64,000 nt of DNA. Origin: JBHBQE01 sp041776485. GTDB lineage: Bacteria; Bacillota; Clostridia; Lachnospirales; Lachnospiraceae. The stretch is from assembly GCA_041776485.1 (NCBI GenBank), contig JBHBQE010000006.1, forward strand, positions 124,001 through 188,000, in the 5' to 3' direction. The first letter of the stretch is position 1. Every line of letters begins with the position of its first letter. Positions 18,448 through 27,277 of the stretch are shown here, one piece after another. The notes under the pieces are model-generated. The model had not been told where the DNA came from. It saw only the letters and a program-made list of their open reading frames with translations, and did not search any database. The position numbers were made by a program, and so were the translations under genes.

Positions 18448-18666
18448 ATGAATATTACAGGAGATACTAAATTATCAGAGATACTTAAGGAATACCCTTG
18501 GCTTAGAGATGAGCTTCCAAGAATGAACGATAAATTTAAGCTGCTAAATACTCCCATGGGGAAAATTATGGAAAATAAGGTGACCGTCTCAATGATTAGC
18601 AAAAAAGCAGGGATTGAGCAGGATAAAATAATTTTAAAGCTTGATGAAATTATCAGTAAGCATTGA
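18448..18666 (+). CDS. DUF1858 domain-containing small protein
   Basis: 72 residues from the ATG at 18448, which has AAGGAGG about seven bases upstream; TTG 18421 is in frame but has no such site. The sequence (LSEILKEYPWLRDELP and NTPMGKIMENKVTVSMISKKAG) fits the DUF1858 fold, a small helical domain often fused to hybrid-cluster or sensor proteins and here standing alone. No catalytic residues can be named. About 205 bases of AT-rich DNA precede it, including two imperfect copies of a TGATAAAATTT-containing element. Confidence 0.7.
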   Translation: MNITGDTKLSEILKEYPWLRDELPRMNDKFKLLNTPMGKIMENKVTVSMISKKAGIEQDKIILKLDEIISKH

Positions 18667-18767
18667 ATAATTGGCAGGTACTTATATTATAATTTATAAC
18701 TTTTGACGATATACTGACGGTCTGTTTAACAGGCAAAAATATAGTATTAGCCATGGGAGGGCATAAT

Positions 18768-19181
18768 ATGAAGATTTTCAAGGAATTTAAGGAGTTTATA
18801 ACCCAGGGAAATGTATTAGGGCTTGCAGTAGGTATTATAATAGGCGGAACTTTTAAGGAAATTGTTAATTCTCTGGTGGATAATATAATCAATCCTTTGC
18901 TGGGATTATTTGTAAATGTAGATTTTTCAGATCTTGTGCTTACAGTCGGGGGCACAACCTTTAGGTATGGCAGCTTTATAATGTCTATTATTAATTTTCT
19001 GCTGGTAGCTTTTTCGTTATTTTTTGTTGTAAAGGCAATTAACCATATGCAAAGGGCAGCAATGGAGATACTCCCAATTCCTGAGGAGGAACCCAAGGAG
19101 AAAGAGTGCCCGTACTGTACCAGGAAAATTCCTGTTAATGCAAAACGCTGCCCGGAGTGCACCTCAGAGTTGGAAGAATAG
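18768..19181 (+). CDS. mscL: large-conductance mechanosensitive channel with C-terminal zinc ribbon
   Basis: 137 residues from ATG 18768, chosen because GGGAGG lies six bases upstream (ATG 18753 is also in frame). The N-terminal MscL signature KEFKEFITQGNVLGLAVGIIIGG leads into transmembrane helix 1. The periplasmic loop and helix 2 (about 65-95) follow, then the cytoplasmic tail. The last 25 residues hold two CxxC pairs (CPYC and CPEC), a zinc ribbon not found in Escherichia coli MscL. It is expected to be a pentameric safety valve opening on hypo-osmotic shock. The role of the ribbon is unknown. Confidence 0.93.
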   Translation: MKIFKEFKEFITQGNVLGLAVGIIIGGTFKEIVNSLVDNIINPLLGLFVNVDFSDLVLTVGGTTFRYGSFIMSIINFLLVAFSLFFVVKAINHMQRAAMEILPIPEEEPKEKECPYCTRKIPVNAKRCPECTSELEE

Positions 19182-19573
19182 GGTACTATAAATACACTAT
19201 AGATTTGGGCGCATATACCGAAAGTTGGCTTTACCTATTTATAACTATTAAAAAATCTTATATCAGTTTTATAATTTACATAAACTTTGGGATACTCCCG
19301 AAACAGCCTCAATCTTTGCAAAGCCAAATAAAGATTAAGTCTTTGCCTGGTTTTATTAATGAAATAAGCTTTAATACATCGCAGAAATGTAATTAATGGC
19401 AAATTTAATTTTAATGGTAATGATGAGGTGATTATAGAAAATATATTTATTAAAAACAGAAATGATATGGGGAATATGAAAAGTAGAGGCAGTAATATTG
19501 CATAATTTATCTTGCTGTGTTTTAATAAAAGCTAATTAGCTGGAAAGAGGGATATTCCAAGGGATATATTATA
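19182..19573 (+). other. 392-base intergenic region with no supported gene
   Basis: AT-rich DNA between mscL and the formyltransferase gene. Short open frames are present but lack a ribosome site or recognisable protein pattern. I see no terminator with a T run, no tRNA and no riboswitch core. A short inverted repeat, CTATA-N6-TATAG, lies near 19186-19202. Confidence 0.4.
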
Positions 19574-20485
19574 ATGAAAATCGCATTATTTATTGCTTCA
19601 AAAAAGGGCTATGGCAGTCTTAGGAAATTAATTGAAAATAATCATCAAAGCAGTATCGGCTTTGTATCTTCCTTTAAGGAAACTAATGTAAAAAAAAGTT
19701 ATGATGAAGATATTAGTATTCTATGCAGAGAAAACGGAATTGATTATTTCCCATGGCATGATATAAAAGACAGACTGTTTACCCTGTGTAGGGATAAGGA
19801 TATAACAGTTGCCTTTGCAATTTCATGGAAATTTTTGATTGATACAGAAATAAATAATATTATCCCCAATGGCTTGATAGTTTTTCATGATTCTTTATTG
19901 CCCAAATACAGGGGATTTGCACCGACTCCTACAGCAATAATTTGTGGGGATAATAAAATCGGTGTAACAGCGTTAATCGCAGGAGATAAAGCTGATAACG
20001 GGGATATTATTCTTCAAAGGGAAATGAAGATAGATAAGAGTGAATATATTAAAGAAATAATTGACAGGCAGTCTGAGCTTATGGGTGATATGCTTCTGGA
20101 AATAATCTATGATTTAAAAGAGGGAAATATTACATATACACCTCAGGATGAAGCCGAGGTTACCTACAGCATATGGAGAAATCCCGAGGACTGCAGAATA
20201 GACTGGAATCAGTCGGCGGATGATATATATAATTTTATAAGGGCGGTATCGGATCCATATCCGGGTGCATTTACCTTTTACAAAGGGGAAAGGATTACAG
20301 TAAACAGAGCCTTGGTGCTTGATTATGATATGGAGTTTGCAATCAGAGATACAGGGAAAATATGGTCCGTAATTGATAACTCACCGGTAGTTATTTGCAA
20401 AGAGGGAATGCTTAAAATTACAGAGGCTTTAAGTTCTGAGGGTTTAAAAATTAAATTTGACAGATTGAGGGAGAGGCTTGATTAA
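19574..20485 (+). CDS. formyltransferase-family protein (Fmt-like), variant active site
   Basis: 303 residues. The N-terminal two-thirds is a formyltransferase fold with HDSLLPKYRG near residue 105 and KADNGDII near 140. A C-terminal segment (from about 200; RIDWNQSADDIYNFIRAV) resembles the Fmt C-terminal domain. Fmt enzymes use an Asn-x-His-...-Asp triad. Here His and the DxGD aspartate are present, but the position of the Asn, two before the His, is Val (IVFHDS). It is therefore either a sugar-type or divergent formyltransferase or an altered enzyme. No peptide deformylase or sugar-nucleotide genes are adjacent. The ribosome site is weak. Confidence 0.7.
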   Translation: MKIALFIASKKGYGSLRKLIENNHQSSIGFVSSFKETNVKKSYDEDISILCRENGIDYFPWHDIKDRLFTLCRDKDITVAFAISWKFLIDTEINNIIPNGLIVFHDSLLPKYRGFAPTPTAIICGDNKIGVTALIAGDKADNGDIILQREMKIDKSEYIKEIIDRQSELMGDMLLEIIYDLKEGNITYTPQDEAEVTYSIWRNPEDCRIDWNQSADDIYNFIRAVSDPYPGAFTFYKGERITVNRALVLDYDMEFAIRDTGKIWSVIDNSPVVICKEGMLKITEALSSEGLKIKFDRLRERLD

Positions 20486-20515
20486 TAGGTATTTGTATGA
20501 ATTCTCGGACAGAAC

Positions 20516-20794
20516 ATGCAAATTCTTTCCAAATATGACAAGTTAGCCTGCAAAAGCAATGGGATTTTGCCAAGATATGTCGAATCATCATTTACATTCA
20601 ACAATACAGATGTGATACCTGCTGTAGGAATAGGTACTTTAGCAGTATATACAGCCGCAGGACTTGGAATTATTGAGGGAATCTATACTTTTGGACATTA
20701 TTTTTCAGGGCAGTGGGAAATAAGGTTTGGACTAACATGTCACCAGTACCAGAAAATAAATATCTATATAAATTTGTCTGGGCAGTATTATTAG
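20516..20794 (+). CDS. possible small hydrophobic protein, doubtful
   Basis: A 92-codon frame in the gap before ppdK. Its middle is glycine-rich and hydrophobic (VGIGTLAVYTAAGLG), which looks more protein-like than random sequence. A second frame of 40 codons (20737-20859, MSPVPENKYLYKF...) overlaps its end and is also hydrophobic. Neither has a clear ribosome site. They could be a small secreted or toxin-like peptide locus, or a decayed gene with a frameshift. No maturation or immunity gene is adjacent. Confidence 0.25.
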   Translation: MQILSKYDKLACKSNGILPRYVESSFTFNNTDVIPAVGIGTLAVYTAAGLGIIEGIYTFGHYFSGQWEIRFGLTCHQYQKINIYINLSGQYY

Positions 20795-20840
20795 CGCATA
20801 TGGGTTTTGCTTGCTCAGTGACTCGATGGCTATTATTTTC

Positions 20841-20868
20841 TTGCATTTTTTATAGGTAATGGTAAAAT
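20841..20868 (+). promoter_or_regulatory. probable ppdK promoter
   Basis: TTGCAT at 20841-20846 and TAAAAT at 20863-20868, spacer 16 bases, about 45 bases upstream of the ppdK ATG. The rest of the 425-base gap holds only the doubtful small frames. Confidence 0.5.
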
Positions 20869-20910
20869 ATTTCTTGGCGAAAATTTTTAAATGAAAGAGA
20901 GGGTCAGAGC

Positions 20911-23535
20911 ATGAAAAAATGGGTGTATTTATTCACCGAGGGCAATGCCACCATGAGAGAATTATTGGGTGGAAAGGGTGCAAATCTTGCAGAAATGACT
21001 AATATTGGGCTCCCGGTTCCCCAAGGATTTACCATTACAACAGAGGCTTGTACACAATATTATGAGGATGGAAAAGTAATAAACGATGAAATCCGTTCTC
21101 AGATAGATGAGCATATTGCAAAGATGGAAGATATCACAGGAAAAAAGTTCGGTGATAAGGAAAATCCTCTTTTGGTTTCAGTACGTTCCGGTGCCAGAGC
21201 TTCTATGCCCGGTATGATGGATACTATACTTAACTTAGGGTTAAACGAAGAGGTAGTTGAAACGATAGCTGTTCAGTCTAACAATCCAAGATGGGCTTGG
21301 GATTGCTATCGTCGTTTTATTCAAATGTATTCCGACGTGGTTATGGAAGTCGGAAAGAAATATTTTGAAGAACTGATTGACAAAATGAAGGATGAAAAGG
21401 GCATAAAGCAGGATGTCGATTTAAGTGCAGATGACCTTAAGGCACTATCCGGTCAATTCAAGGCGGAATACAAGGCTAAGATAGGAAAGGATTTCCCAGA
21501 CGATCCCAAGGAACAGCTTATGGGAGCCATTATGGCAGTATTTAGAAGCTGGGACAATCCCAGAGCAAATATTTATCGTAGAGATAATGATATTCCTTAT
21601 TCCTGGGGAACAGCAGTTAATGTTCAGTCTATGGCATTTGGTAATATGGGTGATGACTGCGGCACAGGTGTTGCTTTTACAAGGGATCCGGCAACAGGTG
21701 AAAAGGGATTATTCGGCGAGTTTTTAACTAATGCTCAGGGCGAAGATGTGGTGGCAGGTGTTCGTACACCTATGCATATCAGTGAAATGGAAGAAAAGTT
21801 CCCTGCTGCATTTAAGCAGTTTAACGAAGTTTGTGCGACTCTGGAAAAACATTATCGCGATATGCAGGATATGGAATTCACCGTTGAGCATGAAAAGCTG
21901 TATATGCTTCAGACCCGTAACGGAAAGCGTACAGCTCAGGCGGCTCTTAGGATAGCCTGTGATTTGGTGGATGAGGGTATGAGGTCTGAGGAAGAGGCTG
22001 TAGCAATGATAGATCCAAGAAACCTTGATACTTTGCTTCACCCCCAGTTTGACGTTAAGGCATTAAAGGAAGCGACCCCTATGGGCAAGGGTCTTGGTGC
22101 ATCACCGGGAGCTGCCTGCGGTAAGATTGTATTTACTGCTGATGACGCTGCAGCTTGGGCAGAGCGTGGTGAAAAGGTTGTGCTTGTAAGGCTTGAAACT
22201 TCACCTGAAGATATTACAGGCATGAAGGCAAGCCAGGGTATTTTAACCGTTCGCGGAGGTATGACAAGCCATGCTGCAGTTGTTGCCCGTGGAATGGGAA
22301 CCTGCTGTGTATCCGGCTGTGGTGATATTTCCATGGATGAGGAAAACAAGCAGTTTACACTGGGTAAAAAAACCTTTAAAGAGGGAGATTTCATTTCAAT
22401 AGACGGTTCCACAGGAAATATTTATGATGGCGCTATTCCTACAGTGGACGCGCAGATTGCCGGAGAGTTCGGCAGAGTTATGGCTTGGGCAGATAAATTC
22501 AGAAAGCTTAAGGTTCGTACTAATGCCGATACACCTTCTGACGCTAAAAAGGCAAGAGAGCTGGGGGCAGAGGGTATAGGGCTTTGCCGTACTGAGCATA
22601 TGTTCTTTGAGGAGGACAGAATCGGCGCTTTCCGTGAAATGATTTGTGCCGATACCCTTGAAGAAAGAGAAAATGCTCTTGCAAAAATTCTTCCCTATCA
22701 ACAGCAGGATTTTGAGGAGTTGTATGAGGCTTTGGAGGGATATCCGGTAACAATAAGATTTTTAGATCCTCCGTTGCATGAGTTTCTTCCCACCGAAAAA
22801 GAGGATATTGAAAAGCTTGCAAAGGCTCAGAATAAGAGCGTAGAGGATATAAATAAGATTATTGAAAGTCTTCATGAGTTTAATCCTATGATGGGACACA
22901 GAGGCTGCCGTCTTACAGTTACTTATCCTGAAATTGCGAAAATGCAGACAAGGGCGGTAATCCGTGCGGCTATAAATATAGCAAAGAAGCATCCCGGCTG
23001 GAATAATGAGCCTGAAATTATGATTCCTTTAATTGGTGAGGTTAAGGAGTTTAACTTTGTTAAGAAAATAGTTGTGGAAACTGCAGATGAGGAGATTGCA
23101 AAGGCAAACAGTTCTATTAAGTATAAGGTTGGTACCATGATTGAGATACCAAGGGCTTGCTTAACGGCGGATGAAATTGCTAAGGAAGCCGATTTCTTCT
23201 GCTTCGGAACCAATGATCTTACCCAGATGACATTCGGCTTCTCAAGAGATGACACCGGAAAATTCCTAGATTCTTACTATGATACAAAGATTTTTGAAAA
23301 TGATCCGTTTGCTAAGCTTGACCAGACCGGAGTTGGAAAGCTTATGGAAATGGCTTGTGAATTGGGCAAGGGTGCAAATGAAAAGCTTCACTATGGAATT
23401 TGCGGAGAACATGGCGGTGATCCCTCAAGTGTGGAATTTTGTCATAGCTTAGGTCTTGACTATGTATCCTGCTCACCCTTTAGAGTACCCATTGCAAGAC
23501 TTGCCGCCGCACAGGCAGCTATTAAGGAAAAATAA
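20911..23535 (+). CDS. ppdK: pyruvate, phosphate dikinase
   Basis: 874 residues, full length. An N-terminal ATP-grasp domain (GGKGANLAEM, RSGARASMPGMMDT), the swivelling phosphohistidine domain with GGMTSHAAVVARGMG (His near 454), and a C-terminal PEP/pyruvate TIM barrel (GAEGIGLCRTEHMF, GICGEHGGDPSS with the catalytic Cys near 831). It interconverts PEP, AMP and PPi with pyruvate, ATP and Pi, and in clostridia commonly works with or instead of pyruvate kinase. It has its own promoter and terminator. Its codon use is richer in preferred codons than its neighbours, consistent with high expression. Confidence 0.98.
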   Translation: MKKWVYLFTEGNATMRELLGGKGANLAEMTNIGLPVPQGFTITTEACTQYYEDGKVINDEIRSQIDEHIAKMEDITGKKFGDKENPLLVSVRSGARASMPGMMDTILNLGLNEEVVETIAVQSNNPRWAWDCYRRFIQMYSDVVMEVGKKYFEELIDKMKDEKGIKQDVDLSADDLKALSGQFKAEYKAKIGKDFPDDPKEQLMGAIMAVFRSWDNPRANIYRRDNDIPYSWGTAVNVQSMAFGNMGDDCGTGVAFTRDPATGEKGLFGEFLTNAQGEDVVAGVRTPMHISEMEEKFPAAFKQFNEVCATLEKHYRDMQDMEFTVEHEKLYMLQTRNGKRTAQAALRIACDLVDEGMRSEEEAVAMIDPRNLDTLLHPQFDVKALKEATPMGKGLGASPGAACGKIVFTADDAAAWAERGEKVVLVRLETSPEDITGMKASQGILTVRGGMTSHAAVVARGMGTCCVSGCGDISMDEENKQFTLGKKTFKEGDFISIDGSTGNIYDGAIPTVDAQIAGEFGRVMAWADKFRKLKVRTNADTPSDAKKARELGAEGIGLCRTEHMFFEEDRIGAFREMICADTLEERENALAKILPYQQQDFEELYEALEGYPVTIRFLDPPLHEFLPTEKEDIEKLAKAQNKSVEDINKIIESLHEFNPMMGHRGCRLTVTYPEIAKMQTRAVIRAAINIAKKHPGWNNEPEIMIPLIGEVKEFNFVKKIVVETADEEIAKANSSIKYKVGTMIEIPRACLTADEIAKEADFFCFGTNDLTQMTFGFSRDDTGKFLDSYYDTKIFENDPFAKLDQTGVGKLMEMACELGKGANEKLHYGICGEHGGDPSSVEFCHSLGLDYVSCSPFRVPIARLAAAQAAIKEK

Positions 23536-23564
23536 TATAGTATTTACTATAATTTATCGAATCT

Positions 23565-23601
23565 ATCGGCATATCACTGTAATGACGGTATGCCGATTTT
23601 T
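23565..23601 (+). terminator. intrinsic terminator of ppdK
   Basis: The stem ATCGGCATA (23565-23573) pairs with TATGCCGAT (23589-23597) around a 15-base loop, followed by TTTTT. It lies 30 bases after the stop codon. Confidence 0.8.
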
Positions 23602-23679
23602 ACGTCCGAAAATATTTTGTATAGGCCGCGGATGTTAACAAGGGCAAGAAGGGTGACTTCTATTACGAAGCAAAATCAT

Positions 23680-24558
23680 CTAAGAATCATATATGTTTTG
23701 GTGTATATGGTGATATTTTAACCATGCACTGACTGCAGGCAGCCTTTCCTTTTGCTTTTTATATGCGATATAGTAGTTAACCAAAGGTAGAGAATAATCA
23801 GTTATCGGTATTTCATACAGCATGTTATTTAACAATTCATCTTCTATCATTTTTTGAGGGAATATTGCGCACCATTCACTTCCCTTAATGATGGGAAGGG
23901 TATCATAAGCTAAATCCGATTGCAGCTGAAATTGGAAATTTTTAGGGAAAAGCCAGTTTTTAGTTGAATTATACAGGAAATTAGAATGAATTATGGGTAG
24001 CTCCTTTATATTATCATATGTGATTCCAGAGCATAGCTTTTCGTTATATTTGCCTGTAACTAAAATAAGCTTATCAGATAAGATGTGTCGGCATACATAT
24101 TCAGGATGAATATAATGGTGATGTAAATATGCAATGTCAATAACTGACTGTCTTAGCAGATTCACCAGAACACCGGTATGGGCAACCTTAACATTCATGG
24201 AAATATCGGCATTTTTCTTTAAAAAATCAGATAAAATGTTTGGCATATAAAGTCTGGAATATGCATAGCTTGCACCTATGACAAGATAATGTTTATACTG
24301 AGAGGTTCTTCCCATCATATCCATAGCTTTATTTTTAATATTTAAAATTTCCTTTGCGTATTCCAGAAAGGTTAAGCCGGGTGATGTCAGCTTAACGCCG
24401 GAATAACTTCTGATAAACAGAGTTTGATTAGTTTCCTTTTCAAGCTCCTGTATTCTTTTACTTACAGTTGATTGGGAAATAAATAACTGACCTGCCGTCT
24501 TTGAAAAATTACGGGTTTTTGCCAGACATAAAAATGTTTTTAGCTGTTCTGTATTCAT
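23680..24558 (-). CDS. LysR-family transcriptional regulator
   Basis: 292 residues. The N-terminal winged helix-turn-helix (about 1-60; FLCLAKTRNFSKTAGQLFISQSTVSKRI) is typical of LysR proteins and is followed by a periplasmic-binding-like effector domain. It is divergent from the ABC importer genes, with 150 bases between. That gap carries an ATTCTA/TAGAAT dyad and two direct copies of AATTATTCTATTT, which are plausible binding sites. Regulation of the adjacent importer is therefore likely. The inducer is unknown. Confidence 0.93.
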   Translation of the reverse strand: MNTEQLKTFLCLAKTRNFSKTAGQLFISQSTVSKRIQELEKETNQTLFIRSYSGVKLTSPGLTFLEYAKEILNIKNKAMDMMGRTSQYKHYLVIGASYAYSRLYMPNILSDFLKKNADISMNVKVAHTGVLVNLLRQSVIDIAYLHHHYIHPEYVCRHILSDKLILVTGKYNEKLCSGITYDNIKELPIIHSNFLYNSTKNWLFPKNFQFQLQSDLAYDTLPIIKGSEWCAIFPQKMIEDELLNNMLYEIPITDYSLPLVNYYIAYKKQKERLPAVSAWLKYHHIHQNIYDS

Positions 24559-24576
24559 TATATATCCATATCTTAC

Positions 24577-24620
24577 AATTATTCTATTTTAGAATAAAAA
24601 CCATTATAATTATTCTATTT
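24577..24620. promoter_or_regulatory. probable LysR operator region
   Basis: Positions 24581-24595 form the perfect dyad ATTCTA-TTT-TAGAAT, which contains a T-N11-A LysR box. The 13-base sequence AATTATTCTATTT occurs at 24577-24589 and again at 24608-24620, 31 bases apart (about three helical turns). It lies between lysR and the importer it probably controls. Confidence 0.55.
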
Positions 24621-24708
24621 ACAAATAATATAATTTAATGATAGAGTTGTCAAGGCTGTTAGCATTTAATAACCTATAAGATTTATAGAAAGGACATAAG
24701 TAAAGGGA

Positions 24709-26286
24709 ATGAAGAAAACAATAGCTAAATTAGTATCTTTAATGATGATTGTATTATTTTTAACTTCCTGCGGGAAAGCAGACACTAAAGCACCGGACAA
24801 TACAGGCGCCACGGCAGGAGATAAAGTAGTAAAGCTGGGCTCTACAGGATTTTGGTGCAATGAGGATATGGAGCCTGCGGCTGGAGATGTGTGGAATGGC
24901 TGGTATATAGGATATTATGGTATATCTCAACAGCTTTTCAAATTAAATGAGGATTTTAATCCGGAGCCTTGGCTTGCTCTGGGATCCGAGAAAATTGATG
25001 AATGCACCTGGGAGATTGAATTAAGGGATGATGTATACTTTCATAATGGTGAAAAGATGACAGCTGAGTCTGTTAAGAATTGCTTTGAAAGGACAATCAA
25101 GGTTAATGAAAGGGCTGCTGCTGAGGACTGGATTGAAGGCTTTAGTGCAGAGGGACAGATATTAACCGTTAAAACCAGCAGAAATATTGCTACATTGCCA
25201 AACAGCTTTTCAGATCCCCTTTGGGTTGTGTATTATGCAGATACCGAAGTAGATTATAATGATGGTAAGGATTATTTTACGGGACCTTATGTTCTGGAGT
25301 CATTTTCCGCGTTTGATGAGACCGTTGTTGTAAAAAATGATAATTACTGGGGAGAGGAGCCTAAGCTTGACAGGGTACATTTTATAACAATCGCCGATGA
25401 TGAGTCTGCAGCAATGGCATTGGAAAATGGAGAGATTGATATGATATATCCTGTTAATTCCGGTGCTGTAGGAGCTATTAATGATAATAAAAATATTATT
25501 CTTGATACGGTAGTTTCCAATAGAGGTGATTTTTTGGATTTTAATTTAAAACATGCCGCAACTGGAGATATTGCAGTCAGACGGGCAATTTCCATGTGCA
25601 TAGACAGAGAGGGCTTTGCCGAGAAAATATGTAATAATGCGGTAACACCCTCATACGGAATATATAGTGAGGCACTCCCCTTTGGCGGTACGGATAAGCT
25701 GGATGTAAGCATAAAGGAGCTTGATGTTGATGGGGCAAAAAAGGAATTGGAAAATGCAGGTTATAAGGACAGTAACGGTGACGGAACTCTTGATAAGGGC
25801 GGAGTTGAGCTTGATATTAACATGATTGTAAGAAGCAAGGATACAGGCATGATTAATATGTGTGAAGATTTATCCAGCAGACTTTCTGAAATAGGAATAA
25901 AGCTTAATATCACACAAATGGAAAATACAGCAGACACATTAGCTGCAGGAGATTATGACATAGCAAGCTCATCCTATGCAATGGCGCCAATAGGAACCGC
26001 AGATTATTTTGCAAGACTTAAATTCAAATCTGATAGTGAGTTAAATTATGGAGGATTTGCCAATAATGAGGTGGACTCATTAATTAAACAAATGGAAGAA
26101 ACTGAAAATACAGATGAAATAAATGAATTATCTTATAAGATTCAACAGATAATATTGGATAATGTGCCATATGTATTTTACGCACATACAAATTTTGTGG
26201 TAGCAATATCTGATAGAATAGTTGGATATGAAAATAATCCTACCGAGTATTATTGCTTAGATGAATACCTGGATATTAAGCAGTAA
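24709..26286 (+). CDS. ABC transporter substrate-binding lipoprotein (peptide/nickel family)
   Basis: 525 residues, solute-binding family 5. A lipoprotein signal ends LTSC with the acylated Cys at residue 21. Family hallmarks include WEIELRDDVYFHNGEKMTAESV and the C-terminal YKIQQIILDNVPYVFYAH. Members bind oligopeptides, nickel chelates or other small ligands; sequence alone does not settle the ligand. A gap of 116 bases separates it from the first ATPase gene, with a weak TTGTCC/GGACAA inverted repeat, perhaps allowing higher expression of the binding protein. It is divergent from the LysR gene. Confidence 0.93.
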   Translation: MKKTIAKLVSLMMIVLFLTSCGKADTKAPDNTGATAGDKVVKLGSTGFWCNEDMEPAAGDVWNGWYIGYYGISQQLFKLNEDFNPEPWLALGSEKIDECTWEIELRDDVYFHNGEKMTAESVKNCFERTIKVNERAAAEDWIEGFSAEGQILTVKTSRNIATLPNSFSDPLWVVYYADTEVDYNDGKDYFTGPYVLESFSAFDETVVVKNDNYWGEEPKLDRVHFITIADDESAAMALENGEIDMIYPVNSGAVGAINDNKNIILDTVVSNRGDFLDFNLKHAATGDIAVRRAISMCIDREGFAEKICNNAVTPSYGIYSEALPFGGTDKLDVSIKELDVDGAKKELENAGYKDSNGDGTLDKGGVELDINMIVRSKDTGMINMCEDLSSRLSEIGIKLNITQMENTADTLAAGDYDIASSSYAMAPIGTADYFARLKFKSDSELNYGGFANNEVDSLIKQMEETENTDEINELSYKIQQIILDNVPYVFYAHTNFVVAISDRIVGYENNPTEYYCLDEYLDIKQ

Positions 26287-26402
26287 GGTCAATATTGATT
26301 ATAGGTGAAAAATATAATTAATATGGATTGTCCCCGGGAAATATTCAGTAAGGACAAGGAATATTATATCATTGCATACGGCTTTGGCAGAAAAGAGAGA
26401 AA

Positions 26403-27275
26403 ATGAGTAATGATAAAATTTTAGAAATATCTGATTTATCGGTTTCCTATAAGGACAGTACTGCTATAGATAATGTTTCATTTACTCTATCCCAAGGGGA
26501 AGTCCTTGGGATAGTTGGCGAAAGTGGAAGCGGGAAAAGCACTTTATTAAAAAGTATATTGGGACTGTTAGATGACGAGGGAAAAATTACAGGTGGAGAG
26601 GTAATCTATCGTGGTGAAAATTTAATTGATATAAATGAAAAAAAACATAGAGAGATTTGCGGCAGTAATATTTCTATGATTTTTCAGTATCCCATGCTGT
26701 CACTCGATCCTATTGTAAAAATTGAGGATATTTTCTATGACAGTCTTCGATTTCATAATAGAAAGGTGTCAAGGGAGGCTGCCAGAGAAAAAATGCTTAA
26801 AATTCTTGAAAAGTTGAATTTTGAATCACCTAAAAGAGTGGCGGCTTCCTATCCCTTTGAACTGAGCGGAGGAATGTGTCAGAGGGTTACAATTGGAATA
26901 GCCATGATGACGGGAGCAGAAATAATTTTGGCTGACGAGCCTACAAGTGCATTGGATGTTAAATCTCAGCTTCAGGTAATTGATATGCTGAATAATATTA
27001 TTGAAAGTAATAATACCTCTCTTATTTTAGTTACGCATAATATGGGACTTGTGGCAAATATTGCCGACAATATCGGAGTAATGATTAAAGGTAAATTAGT
27101 GGAGTTTGGGGCAAAACAGGATGTTTTAAATAACCCAATGCACGAATATACAAGGGCACTTATTGACTCTGTTCCCAAAATGAACGGGGCGCTACCCCAA
27201 TTGGTATCCGACAGAGAATATAAAACCAACGGGAAACCTGCTTTTTGCAGCGACAAACATTGGTATTTGAGATAA
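26403..27275 (+). CDS. ABC transporter ATP-binding protein (DppD-like)
   Basis: 290 residues. Walker A GESGSGKST (about 39-47), signature LSGGMCQRV, Walker B IILADEPTSALD and the switch His in LVTHNMG are all present. It is shorter than typical DppD/OppD (about 330) and lacks the usual C-terminal cysteine-rich extension, ending in KHWYLR. It should pair with the next ATPase to power the two permeases downstream. The second ATPase starts two bases after this stop. Confidence 0.93.
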   Translation: MSNDKILEISDLSVSYKDSTAIDNVSFTLSQGEVLGIVGESGSGKSTLLKSILGLLDDEGKITGGEVIYRGENLIDINEKKHREICGSNISMIFQYPMLSLDPIVKIEDIFYDSLRFHNRKVSREAAREKMLKILEKLNFESPKRVAASYPFELSGGMCQRVTIGIAMMTGAEIILADEPTSALDVKSQLQVIDMLNNIIESNNTSLILVTHNMGLVANIADNIGVMIKGKLVEFGAKQDVLNNPMHEYTRALIDSVPKMNGALPQLVSDREYKTNGKPAFCSDKHWYLR

Positions 27276-27277
27276 AA

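Noticed and set aside
19157..19396. 79-codon frame starting inside mscL
   Set aside because: It has no ribosome site, overlaps mscL out of frame and shows no recognisable protein pattern.
21724..23255. Several long minus-strand frames under ppdK
   Set aside because: They mirror the codon-biased dikinase gene and have no start signals or protein-like motifs.
26328..26357. Hairpin TTGTCC/GGACAA between the binding-protein and ATPase genes
   Set aside because: Only six pairs around an 18-base loop with no T run; too weak to call a terminator.
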